Shown here in pieces: positions 24,660 through 35,243 of a stretch of DNA of 64,000 nucleotides. Positions within the stretch are counted from its first letter, which is position 1. Every line of letters begins with the position of its first letter. The stretch covers positions 124,001-188,000 of the forward strand of contig VNWV01000010.1 in the NCBI GenBank assembly GCA_009801085.1. The letters run 5' to 3'. This stretch comes from Lasiodiplodia sp. COLG20. Lineage: Eukaryota > Ascomycota > Dothideomycetes > Botryosphaeriales > Botryosphaeriaceae. Position numbers and translations under genes: made by a program. The notes beneath the pieces were generated by a model, which was not told the origin of the DNA, made no database searches, and saw only the letters and a list, made by a program, of their open reading frames with translations.

Positions 24660-25789
24660 TTAGTCGGAATCACATAGGTCTATGACCTCTACATGCGTCG
24701 TCCTCTGACGTTTCCGAGAAGGCCCGTCGGTAACCTCCATGTCAGAGTCCATCTCGCTGGACACGCTTGGAAGGGTGAACATGCTGCTACTTTCTCTTTC
24801 GCGCTTCAGCTCCTGCTTGACGACTTGTTGGGCAGATTCCCGTTCCTGCATATTGCTATTAGTGGAGGGCCATAGAGAAGAGGATGAGGTGCATACTCTT
24901 TGGCGCCGCACAAGTTCTCGTAGTTCATCAGGTGTGAGTTCCTCGATCGGCCGCTCTTCCAAGGGCACAGGCGTTGGACTCCGTGGGATGATGCACTCAG
25001 CTTGCAGAGCTTTCCGTGACCGATACCGGAAGGTGAAGACCGCGAATGGCTGTCTCTTTCCATCCGCGTAATCCTCGTATTCAAAATCCCATGTAATCCA
25101 AGCACCGCTATGCCTGGCTTTCCCCAAACTGATTGCTGTTAGTCTTTGCTGCGGAAGTAGGAGACTGAATGGCTTGTACGCACCTTGCCTGGTGAGAGAC
25201 AGCTCGGCCTTTCAGTGCTCTCTCAGGCACTTTGTCCATAGTGCTAAAGGCCTTTCGGCTTCCTTCGCCAACCGACGGGACTGCCCGGCCTCGGTAAAGC
25301 TTGAGTGTGATCTCTCCAAGAAGGTCCAGCTTCTCCTTGAGTCCTTTTATGGCAGCACTTTGACCAGCCTCGTCTGTCCCGATGGTAAGCACAGTACGAG
25401 GAGGGGATAGCGCTCGGTGAGTACATACCCATCATGATATCGGAAAACATCATAGGTCTCTCGACGTAGCGGCCCTTCTCCTTCTTCCACACTCCGGACA
25501 TCTTGACGGTGAAGGAATCCTGGTGCTTCACAGCGTCTGGTCGGAAGATGCGGCCATCAGCATACTTACCGTCAACGTGAACGATTCCGTTGATGGCCCA
25601 GTTCCTGTATTTGAACTCAGCAGCGTGAAAGGTCCACTGGATGTTAAACTCGGCACCAGAGACGGCTTCGATGTAGCGGGTGGCCTGCCTCTGCTCATCT
25701 TGCAAGTCGTCGCTCGCAAACTCGGTGGCCGGCTCTCCGTTCACATGGACCTCGACCTCGAGACCCGGTAGGCGTTCGAGGATAACCAT
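24660..25789 (-). CDS. DUF7918-domain hypothetical protein
   Basis: Exons 25789-25429, 25373-25184, 25128-24897 and 24845-24660 encode about 322 residues. It begins MVILERLPGLEVEVHVNG; the frame is open further upstream but has no earlier ATG. The N-terminal two thirds, with ATRYIEAVSGAEFNIQW, FRPDAVKHQDSFTVKM and GAWITWDFEYEDY, then FTFRYRSRKALQAE, match what I know of the fungal DUF7918 domain, a beta-rich module of unknown function. A Glu/Arg-rich linker and a basic KRQR motif follow, and the last residues are VEVIDLCDSD, which looks like a SUMO-interacting motif (VIDL plus acidic). Intron 3 (24846-24896, 51 bp) is a multiple of three without a stop, so retention would give a 339-residue form. 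Confidence 0.8.
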
Positions 25790-27654
25790 ATTGCAATTCA
25801 GGACTCGCGTGTCTTTCGGCAAATTCGTAAATGTATGCACTCCAAGGTCATTATAGAGTGAAAGGCCAAAGTCGAGGTAACGTGACTTGGTAGGCCAGGT
25901 CGTGGATAGTCCGTCACCGGGATATCACGCACGTGAGGGAGAGGTCTCACTGGCAGACTGATGAAAGAGCACTAGGCCGATACGAGGGGCTGCTGTACGC
26001 TGCGGGGATCGTTTCTGCGCGCACGCGTGCACGTGTCACACTGACGCGCGCCCTCTGTGCAGATAGCGCGTTAAGAGCGCCACGGGGTCCCTCGGCTGGC
26101 TGTAAGCGACGGTACGCAAGTGACTGGGCCGCCTCCTGTCCGGGGTGCGAAGAGCGTGAGTGTCTCGATAAGGAGCCTTGAGAAAGAGAGAGAGTGGGCA
26201 CGCGCGTCGTTCGAAATGTTTCAGGAGGACTGGGTTTGGATGAGTCAGGCAACAACATCCGGGTTAAATATACTCCTACCGAGAAGCTTGGCGCCGACCT
26301 CCTACCCGACGTATCTATTGATTTAAAGATCGTAGCTTTTCAGTGCAGCTTTTTCAGGCTCCGAGAATTGCAAGTTCGCAACCCATATCGCGCTAGATAG
26401 GTAAGAAAAACGTAGGTTTCGTCAGCTTATCTCACATATTATCTAGAAAAGGCTTTTTGTAGAGCATAGACAGGGTGGCAGAAAGGCGGGATGGAATCCC
26501 ACGTCTACAGGAATGTTAAGAGCCATTGAGAAAACAGGCGTAAGAAGATGCAAGAAGGGTGTGATTGGTTCGAATAAACTCGCTTTCGGCGCTAGCTATC
26601 TACGGATTAGCGTCACTGCCACTTCCAAGTCGACGCCATCGACGCCTTCACCACCGTCCACCAGGAACAAGCATTGCGGGGGATGCCTAGCGACGATCTT
26701 CCGGAGTGTAAAAGAAAGAAGGTACGTCAGTGCTTCGACGGCACATGCCGAAGCCACGCACACCCTTATGCCAACACCACCGGAAGATTCCGCAACGGTA
26801 GCCAGGGTAGCAGAAAGAGCTGACGTACCTGCAGTGGCTATACGGCTGTCACGGCGCAGCAGGAGAGTAGACTACTCAAGTATATTGCTAACGTCTTGGC
26901 GTCCGAAGGCTTAGCCATGTCTAAGTCCGAGTCTATCGGCCACAGCAATTCACTGTCACTACACTGTTTTTGGGACCTTGCAACATGAAAACTAGACGTA
27001 CACTATTTCGAACATCTCTAGAGATCAAAGCCTAGATGATATAGGAGTGCGCCTTTCAATAGGCATGGATGTCCGGTAAATCCGAGAGAGAATAGAGCAT
27101 ATCAGCGAGCCCCGAGCCTCGGGGGTCGGAGATACTGTAAGTCACCTATAGTCTCCAGCATACTGCTTTCTTCCTCCCATTCCTCTCGGTCCGTGCCGAA
27201 ACTAAGCGTTTTCTAGAGCAGCGGACGCGTCACTCCGTATGTTCATCATGATTTCAGGACCGAGCCACCCCTCTGCTTGTAGTGCAATGCCCTTTAGCGT
27301 GGGAAACTTTCGGCGAGTACTGCTGCGTTCACGGCCCATGGTCCGATCTACGGGCGTTCAGATCAAATGAAACATCGAGCTTTACGAAACAGCGACAACG
27401 GAACAATGCCATGGTCTGTGTGCTATCGTCTCTTCGATCAACGCAGGGACGCTCCGATGGCCTTCCTCGAGCAAGCTCGGGATGTGCCACACTATACACA
27501 CGTACTTCATGACGCGGCTAAGAGCTAACTGATTATGGCTTCCGGATGGCTACTCTTACATATAGCTTTGGACGGCCTGATCATCACTCTTTACTTCTCC
27601 AGCATCCACACTCCTGCTACCTTCGTTTGACTATCCGTTCGCTCGTTGACAGCC
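25790..27654. promoter_or_regulatory. Divergent region DUF7918 gene / tannase gene
   Basis: About 1.86 kb, AT-richer than the flanking genes and without a supportable gene. A weak TATA-like element (CATATAG, 27560-27566) lies about 90 bp before the tannase ATG. Nothing else specific was found. Confidence 0.45.
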
Positions 27655-29568
27655 ATGCGCCAATCATCCCGCACGGCTGCGGCCGCCCTTGTAGCGGCCA
27701 CTACTGCAAGTGCTGCATCGCTTGCGGATCTCTGCACCGTTGCCAATGTCCAATCGGCGCTGCCGGCCAACGGCACCCTTCTCGGCATCGAGCTCCTTCC
27801 GTCTTCGGTCACAGCCAGCCCTGTCTACAACGCCTCGACCGGCGGTGGCATGAGCATGTCCACCACCTCCAGCTCGGCCACTTACTCGTACTGCAACGTC
27901 ACGGTTGCTTACACTCGCCCGGGCAAGGAGTCGACCGACAACGTCGTCGTCTGGTACGGCTTCCCCAGCCCCAGCGACTTCAAGAACCGTTTCTATGTCA
28001 GCGGCGGCGGTGGCTATACCATCAGCACTAGCGCTACCGGTGGTCTGGCTTACGGTGCCGTGACCGGCACGACTGATGCCGGATACGACGGCTTCAGCAA
28101 GAGCTATGACGAGGTTGTGCTCTACGGAAACGGCTCCATCAACTGGGATGCCACCTACATGTTCGCCTACCAGGCCTTGGGCGAAACGACACTGATCGGA
28201 AAGGCACTCACCAAGAACTTCTATTCGACCAGCGACAAGATCTACACCTACTTCGAGGGATGCTCCGACGGTGGTCGTGAGGCCATGAGCCAGGTCCAGC
28301 GCTGGGGCGAGGAGTACGACGGTGTGGTGGCGGGTGCCCCTGCCTTCCGCTATGCCCAGCAGCAAGTTGTGAGTATTTTCAAACTCTAGCCCCTGGCGAA
28401 CAGTGAATTGACGAAGAAAATTTCGCAGAACCACGTCTTCTCGGCTACTGTTCTGCACACCCTGGGCTACAATGCGCCTCCTTGCGAGCTTGAGAAGATC
28501 GTGAACTTGACCATCGCGGCCTGCGACCCGCTCGACGGCCGCAGTGACGGCGTCGTTTCCCGCACGGATCTGTGCAAGATGAACTTCAACCTCAACACGA
28601 CCATTGGAGAGCCGTACTACTGCGCCGCCGAGAACAGCACGTCTCTCGGCTTTGGCTTCAGCGGCGGCGCCAAGGTTAAGCGCCAGCAGACGACGGGCTC
28701 GACTACCAGCTCCACGCCGGCGCAGAACGGCACCGTCACCGCTGAGGGTGTCGCCGTCGCGCAGGCCATCTACGACGGCCTTATCGGTTCTGACGGCAAG
28801 CGCGGCTACCTGTCCTACCAGACGGCCTGCTCTCTCGACGATGCTTCGACCACGTATGACTCCAGCACCGGCGAGTGGGAGCTCAGCATCCCGTCCACCG
28901 GTGGTGAGTTCGTGACCAAGTACATCCAGCTGCTGGACCTCGACAACCTGGAGTCCCTGGACAACGTCACCTACGACACTCTGATCGACTGGATGAACAC
29001 GGCCATGGTCCGCTACCTTGACAGCCTGCAGACCACGCTGCCTGACCTGACGCCCTTCCAGAAGTCTGGAGGTAAGTCATTGCTACTCTCCCCGTACGGA
29101 GAAAAAAATCGCTAACATGTAACCCCCACAGGCAAGCTTCTCCACTACCACGGCGAGTCTGACCCCTCGATCCCGTCGGGTTCCTCGGTGCACTACTTCG
29201 ACAGCGTCCGCAAGACCATGTACGCGGACAAGTCGTACAACGAGTCGGTCGAGGCGCTGGGCGACTGGTACCGCTTCTTCCTCGTCCCGGGCGCGGCCCA
29301 CTGCGGCTCCAACAGCCTCCAGCCCGGCCCGTACCCCCAGAGCAACATGGACATCATGATCGACTGGGTTGAGAACGGCGTCGTGCCCGAGCGCCTCAAC
29401 GCCACCGTCAGCTCCGGCGACAACGCTGGCGAGACCCAGATGCTGTGCAACTGGCCCCTGCGCCCGCTGTGGAGCGGCAACACCACCGACTTCGACTGCG
29501 TCTACGATCAGGTCAGCATTGACAGCTGGACGTACACTTTCGATGCCTTCAAGATGCCTGTCTACTAA
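27655..29568 (+). CDS. Secreted tannase/feruloyl esterase family protein
   Basis: Exons 27655-28368, 28429-29071 and 29132-29568 (two 60-bp introns) encode about 597 residues. The start is the ATG before a signal peptide (MRQSSRTAAAALVAATTASA). Features of the tannase family are present: GCSDGGR with Cys203 and nucleophile Ser204; a DPLDGRSDGVV calcium-loop-like segment at 271-281; HGESDP with Asp463; and PGAAHCG with His509 and Cys510. Cys203-Cys510 is the disulfide that ties the triad together in characterised members. A Lys-Arg pair at 322-323 sits in a variable loop where Aspergillus tannase is cut by Kex2 into two subunits. It should hydrolyse ester bonds of gallate or hydroxycinnamate conjugates outside the cell. 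Tannase and feruloyl esterase cannot be told apart from sequence alone. Confidence 0.93.
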
Positions 29569-30814
29569 TGGATTGGCAAATCTGTGCCAGCAGGCTTTGG
29601 ATTGTAAATATTTGGTGGGAGAAACGGGATTTTCTTCTTCTTGAGACGGTCGAGATATTCGACATTTTTATGTGGGATGTATGATAGATGAAGACGTAAA
29701 AAATCACAAATCTTGGTTGATGAATTCCGCAAACCAACACTTGAAGATATCACCATCAGGCTGGCCCGTGTGGTAAGATACGACAAGAAAGGAAGCTATA
29801 CGTGACAGACCTGGCCAATGAGGGTAAGAGAAACAGACTCCTAAATATTCCCTAATCGGTCAGTTCGGTAGATACTGCTCTGATCAACGTCGTCTAAGCG
29901 ATGATGTTGGATCGCCCTAGAGGTGCCCCACAAAATGTTGGCTCGCGATTCGAGTACATAACCTTAACTTCTAGGGCTGATCTTCTTCCCAAAGGAATAA
30001 CCGAGAGCGATAAGCGATTACGGGCGACCACTTGCCAGCCAACAAAACGCTTCTGTAAAGATTCAGGGACATCAACAACAATGTGAGTAAGACAGAATTG
30101 TGCCATTCTTCCAACCTTTGACAATTCTTGATATGAGGGAAACGACGATTCAACAGAATGGAGTGCTGAATATGAACCGAGATATAATGAAGGTGTAGAA
30201 AGCGGAGTGCCTGTATCAGCAAGAGGTTGAAAATGAGTGGTGTCGGTGCTGCCTAATAATCGAACAGTCTGTGCGCGAGTTAGCTTCCGGCACGGGGGGT
30301 GTGACCCAGCCATGGTCTAAAAATAAGCATCAACGCCAGACCAACGCGCTCCCGCGACGATCTGCGCGCTGATTCGCCGCGGTGCAATCTACTCAAGCAA
30401 AATGAAACGCAGAGTCGAATGAAGGATTGGCTGATATGGACACCCGATGAACATCCGGAGCCCGCACGGATATGCTCGGTGAATGCCAAAAATTATCTCC
30501 GGGCTCAACGAGACTGAATGTAGCGGGGTTTCCACGAGAAAATGGGCGAAAGGCGCTGTGATCTCCACAGATTTAGCCTCAGTCGATCAAGCCACGATGG
30601 AGCTCTTTTCACACCGCCCATGCTACGACCATTCAAGCGGCTAAACGCATCAGCGCTAAACAAGTAAGAACAGCGCCGAGTCACCGGTCTGTGCTGTTGA
30701 TATCCCTAGCGTGGGGGCTGAAGCTCGACGTTCATATACAATCGCCACAGAGCGCCCTTGAGCCTCAAACTCCCGCACGATCTCGTTTCTGCGTCGCACG
30801 GGGGCGGTAGCAAG
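29569..30814. other. Intergenic, no gene seen
   Basis: Tannase 3' region, then the upstream region of the DUF3433 gene. Short unconserved frames only. Confidence 0.55.
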
Positions 30815-33800
30815 ATGAACAAGCCGCGTATGTCACTCCACACTCTGTAAGCCGACTTGAAGCTGACCGAATCATAGCAGCCGAGCATGAGTACATGCTA
30901 GGGGACGAGAGCGACCGCTCGCTTAACGGCTCCGGTGTTCAAAAGCCGTCTTCGAAAGAATGGGTCCCAGACTGGCTGCGTAAGGTCCGGCTGTTCGCGC
31001 TGGCTGCGTACTGCATCATCTTCGCCGTCGTATTAGAAGCGCTGGACATTACAATCCGACGACACCATGGCCTGGCCGCAGACTCCAAACATTCCACGAG
31101 CATCAATGCTGCTCGATACGTTCCCACCGTCGGCATCGTTCTGCTGGGATTTGCATGCAAAGCCGTCGTCAGCGACGCCAAGAGGGTCACACCATGGGCA
31201 TCCATGTCCCGCAAATGGTCCAAGAGCTCGCATTCGGTTGCGCTCGATTACATCAACAGCATCGAAGTCTTTTCGATTTTCTCTTCTGCGCGGAGGGGAC
31301 ACTGGGCCGTGTTCATCGGCTTGCTCGTCTGCTTCATCTGCGGCGCCCTGGTCGCTGTTGCCAACGCTTTGACCTACATCAACCTCTTTGCCTCATCCTC
31401 GGAGCCGGGAACGTTCAACAAGGCAACCACTTTCGACTTTGACGGGACTTTGGAGAACCTTGGGAATGAATCGCTGTCCATCGCGTACACCTATGAGGGC
31501 CAACAACCCTACGCTGCCGTGTATGCCGAACTTCTGCCCAACGGTCGGTCTGCTGCCTGGACCAAGGATAGCTACGTCTTTGAATCTTTCACCAATACCT
31601 CCCAACTCGCCGAAAACACTACCATCGAGGCGCCCACCAAAGCATTTCACACTGGTTGGACCTGTCATCCCCTCAACCTTGAGCAGAAGGACAAGTACGA
31701 CTATGGTATCTACTTCAGAGCGGACGTGAGCAAACAGCCAGAGTTGAACTGCAGCCAAGATGTGCAGATGAAATGGCAAAACGGCTATGATGTGAATAGG
31801 AAGACGTTGGGGTTCTTGAATGTCACAGCGTGCAATGACGACGGTTCGGACCTACGGCTTCTCTCTGTGCTCGGGGAGAGAGTCAACACCACTGTAGTGA
31901 GACCGAAGAACGACACGGATACGTTCAACACAACCGTGGTTGGCGTCCTGTGTTCGCCTTTGCCCACTATCCAGGATGCCACAGTGCGAGTCAACGCTTC
32001 GACCGGTGAGGTAATCCAGTATCAGCTGGGCTCATCAGCTCCCTCTCAGGTGGACATCAAGACATCGATGAACGCACTGTACATCTACTTGAACAACCCT
32101 GTGGACGGTCGGACTCAAGAGGCCTTTGCCCACAACTACTTGGGGTGGACGTACAATACAGAGCCCCAAGCAAATCTCACGTACGTCACCATGGCTGCAT
32201 CTTATTTTGTCGAGCAGTATTACATCGACCCCTTTTCATCCCTTCTCACGAACGACCAGGCAGCTTTGGAAATTGGTTCGTACCTGGGACATCCGCAGAA
32301 GCTCAAGACAGCGGTAGAGCAGCAAGCAAACAGAATCATGGCCCAAATGGTCAACTCACTGGGGCGGACCAACCTTACGGGTAGCGTGGACGGAGAGCTT
32401 TGGACGTCTGGACCGAAGATGTTTCTCCGTCAGGCTGCACTGCGCGCTTTGCAAGGCCTCTTGGTTTTCGTTGCTATCATCAGCATCTTGCAGAGTACTC
32501 TGCTGCGACCGAAAACGATTCTGCGGGAAGATCCGGGCTCAATCGCAGCGAAAGCCGTCGTTCTGGCGTCATCGGCCAAATCGGTCGAAAAGACGTTCGC
32601 GCGAGAGGCCGTCTCGTCTGAGTCTTCGATGGACCACGTATTAGCAACCAAGGCATGGCGGCTGCAACCCGGCGCCAATGGAGCAATCGTGTTGGAGGCC
32701 ACAAAGCCAGACCAGCACCAGGCTCTCCACCCTGTTCCATCACATGCGCCTGGCACGAACAACCACGAGGGATTCCATCCGATTGCACTTCAGGTATGGG
32801 CAAAGCTGGGCGTCATCGCGGCAACGCTCCTTGTCATGGCCGCGCTGGCTTTGCTCATGGCGCTTTCGCGGGCTCGCGATGGTATCTGCAGAGACACTCC
32901 ACGTGTTTCAGACGCATTCGCCTTCGTACCGACTGTGGTACTCCTTATTTTGGGATATGCTTGCTCGGGTATCGACGGAGCTGTACGAATGATGGCGCCA
33001 TACAAGAGCCTGTGGAAGGGGTCCTCGGGAAGAAAGCAACCGCTTCTGTTCAACTTCCGCGACTATCCGAGCATCATGGCTCCTGTTCGTGCTATCAGAA
33101 ACGGTCTCGGGCTTGCCGTTGCTGTGTCTTCGGCTGTCATTCTCATCATCCCAGCAATCAAGATTGTCACTGCCGGTCTCTACACGGTCACGCTCGTGCA
33201 GACGACGTACAACATCCAGCCCATTGTGGATACGAGCCTTGTCGATCACCTCGAAGATACCTTTACGCTGTCTCCGGACACGTCGTCCGAGACTTACAGC
33301 TACCTGTCGAACTACGGAGTAAACCTCACAATGGATCTCAACGCCAACGTGCAGACAGCCTCTCAGTTCACCGAATGGACGATGAACCCTGACTTCAACA
33401 TCCCGGTGCGGTCGGGCATCCTCGAAAACCTCGTCTTCAGCAACCTCACCGATGTCGGCAATTTCAGCGTCGAAGGTGTGGACCTGTCTGCGGGCGAGAT
33501 TACTGTCAATGTGCCCGCGCTGGCTGTTGACGTGACGTGCAAATACGTCGAGCCGGTGGCCGCTGCGGATTATTCGAATTGTTCCGACGGGTCGCCCGCT
33601 TTTACCTTCTATGCCATGTGCGACACTGCCTACTGCAACAGCACCCTGAATGTCACGGAATATTCTTCCATTATCTCCTTCAGCAAGAAAAACGCCTACT
33701 CGCAAGCCAAGTGCCAAAACGCCACCAACCGCTTCATGGGCTCAACATTCGTACGCTACGACATGGGCTACCAGATCGTGTTGGGCGATTTTGAAAGTAC

Positions 33801-34878
33801 CAGCACCTGGATCACCAACACGACGGCCTTCTCCAACCACACGCAGCTCGTCACGGCCGACATGTTCAACAGCACCGGCGTCCCCTACTTCCGCGCCGCC
33901 GTGTGCTACAGCAACCTGACCCGCGTCACCGTCGACACGACCTTCTCGCGCAAGTCGACAACGCTGACGGCCACGTCGCTGAACTCGACCGACTCGTCGA
34001 CGACGACGGCATGGAACCCGATCCGCTTCGACCGCAGCTCACTGCGCACCGAGTCGGTCGTGGGCGACAAGCCGTACTGGCTGGCGCCGCTGTCCAAGAC
34101 GAAGGCGTGGGACCACTACGACCAGTACGACCAGTCGTCCGACACGCCCGGCATGCTCGATTCGGAAGACCTCTGGCCCACGCGCGGCAGCAGCACCTCC
34201 TTCTTCGAGCTCCTCGCCGCCTACGCCACGTACAATCTGAACAACCTGACCGCGCTCCTCAACCCGGACGACTTCACCGCAGCCGCCGAGGCCGTCTACA
34301 CGTCCTACACCACCAACATGCTCACCGAGCTCCGGCCTTGGGCCCTAAACATGTCCACCACCTCCACCTCTTCTTCCTCCTCCGCAACGAAGCAGCGTAG
34401 AGCCGCAGAAGCAGCGGTAGGCACGTCGATGCCGAACGGCCGCCTCGCGGTGCCCGAGTCGCGCATCAAGCAGGACCTGCCCTCGACCATCGCGCTCGAG
34501 GCCTGCCTCGCCGTCATGCTCGCCTGCTTCGTCTGGGTCGCCATCCGCTTCCCGAACGAGGCCGTCCTGCCCAAGAGCCCCGGTAGCATCGCCGCCGCCG
34601 CCAGCCTGCTCGCCGGGAGCGCCCTGGTCGGCGACCTGAGGCGTAAGGGCGTGAGCGGCGTGAGGGATGTGAAAGTGGACGAGTGGAAGGGCGCGGCGCT
34701 GGGGTGGTGGGGCGTGAGGAGGGAGGAGAAGGTTGGGGGAGAGGGGGATAGCAGCGGGGGCGAGGAGGGTGGTGGTGTGCTGGAGGGGAGAGATCGGAGG
34801 TGGGGGATTGATGTCGGGGAGGGCGTGGTGAGGGGGAGTTGGAAGGGGTCGGAGGGGAGGGCGGCGGAGGGAGCGTGA
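30815..34878 (+). CDS. Large DUF3433 multi-pass membrane protein
   Basis: I propose a 13-nt first exon, 30815-30827 (MNKP), a 53-bp intron (donor GTATGT, branch-like CTGAC, acceptor TAGCAG) and exon 2, 30881-34878, for about 1336 residues. The single-exon alternative starts at the ATG at 30895. The protein is a duplicated module. The first half has helices near 40-60, 83-100 and 148-170, with VPTVGIVLLGFACKAVV. The second half has helices near 646-668, 687-705 and 746-775, with VPTVVLLILGYACSGID. Each is followed by a long extracellular-type domain rich in N-x-S/T and cysteine, with further helices near 525-545 and 1205-1228. This is the organisation of fungal DUF3433 proteins, whose function is unknown. 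The extreme C-terminus is Gly/Glu-rich. It is upstream of and parallel to the HET gene. Confidence 0.88.
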
Positions 34879-35243
34879 GAGCGGATGGAGTCTGTACAAT
34901 ATTTTTTCTAACGATATGATGAGATGAAAACAAGATACTTTTAGAGAGAAGCTCAGTTCGAGCCAAGTGAAATAGGCAGACGAGACATGCGCTGCACGGA
35001 TCATTTGGACCGATGGAGGCAAGAGACAGCCTCGCGTTCAGCCTCAGCGTTGTGATTGGTGTATCTGCTCGCTATCCCCTGTCGTGGCCAAACCAGATTC
35101 GAAATATTGTTTCCGAAGTGGGTAACCTCACACCAGATGCGCCCGAAGCAGGAAAGTCGCGGCTATGTATAAATCGCGAGGGCACCGACAGCACGTCACG
35201 AATGCTCCATCCTTCCCGCCCCCACACTACCTCGCGTGGAACC
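34879..35243. promoter_or_regulatory. HET gene promoter region
   Basis: 365 bp between the DUF3433 stop and the chosen HET ATG. It includes the TATA box at 35168. Confidence 0.55.
35168..35173 (+). promoter_or_regulatory. TATA box of the HET gene
   Basis: TATAAA in the context ATGTATAAATCG, 76 bp before the ATG at 35244. Its position argues that translation starts at 35244 (or 35202), not at the in-frame ATG at 35013, which lies upstream of the TATA box. Confidence 0.65.

Noticed and set aside
35013..35243. Upstream ATG for the HET protein
   Set aside because: It precedes the TATA box at 35168, and the added residues look like promoter translation.
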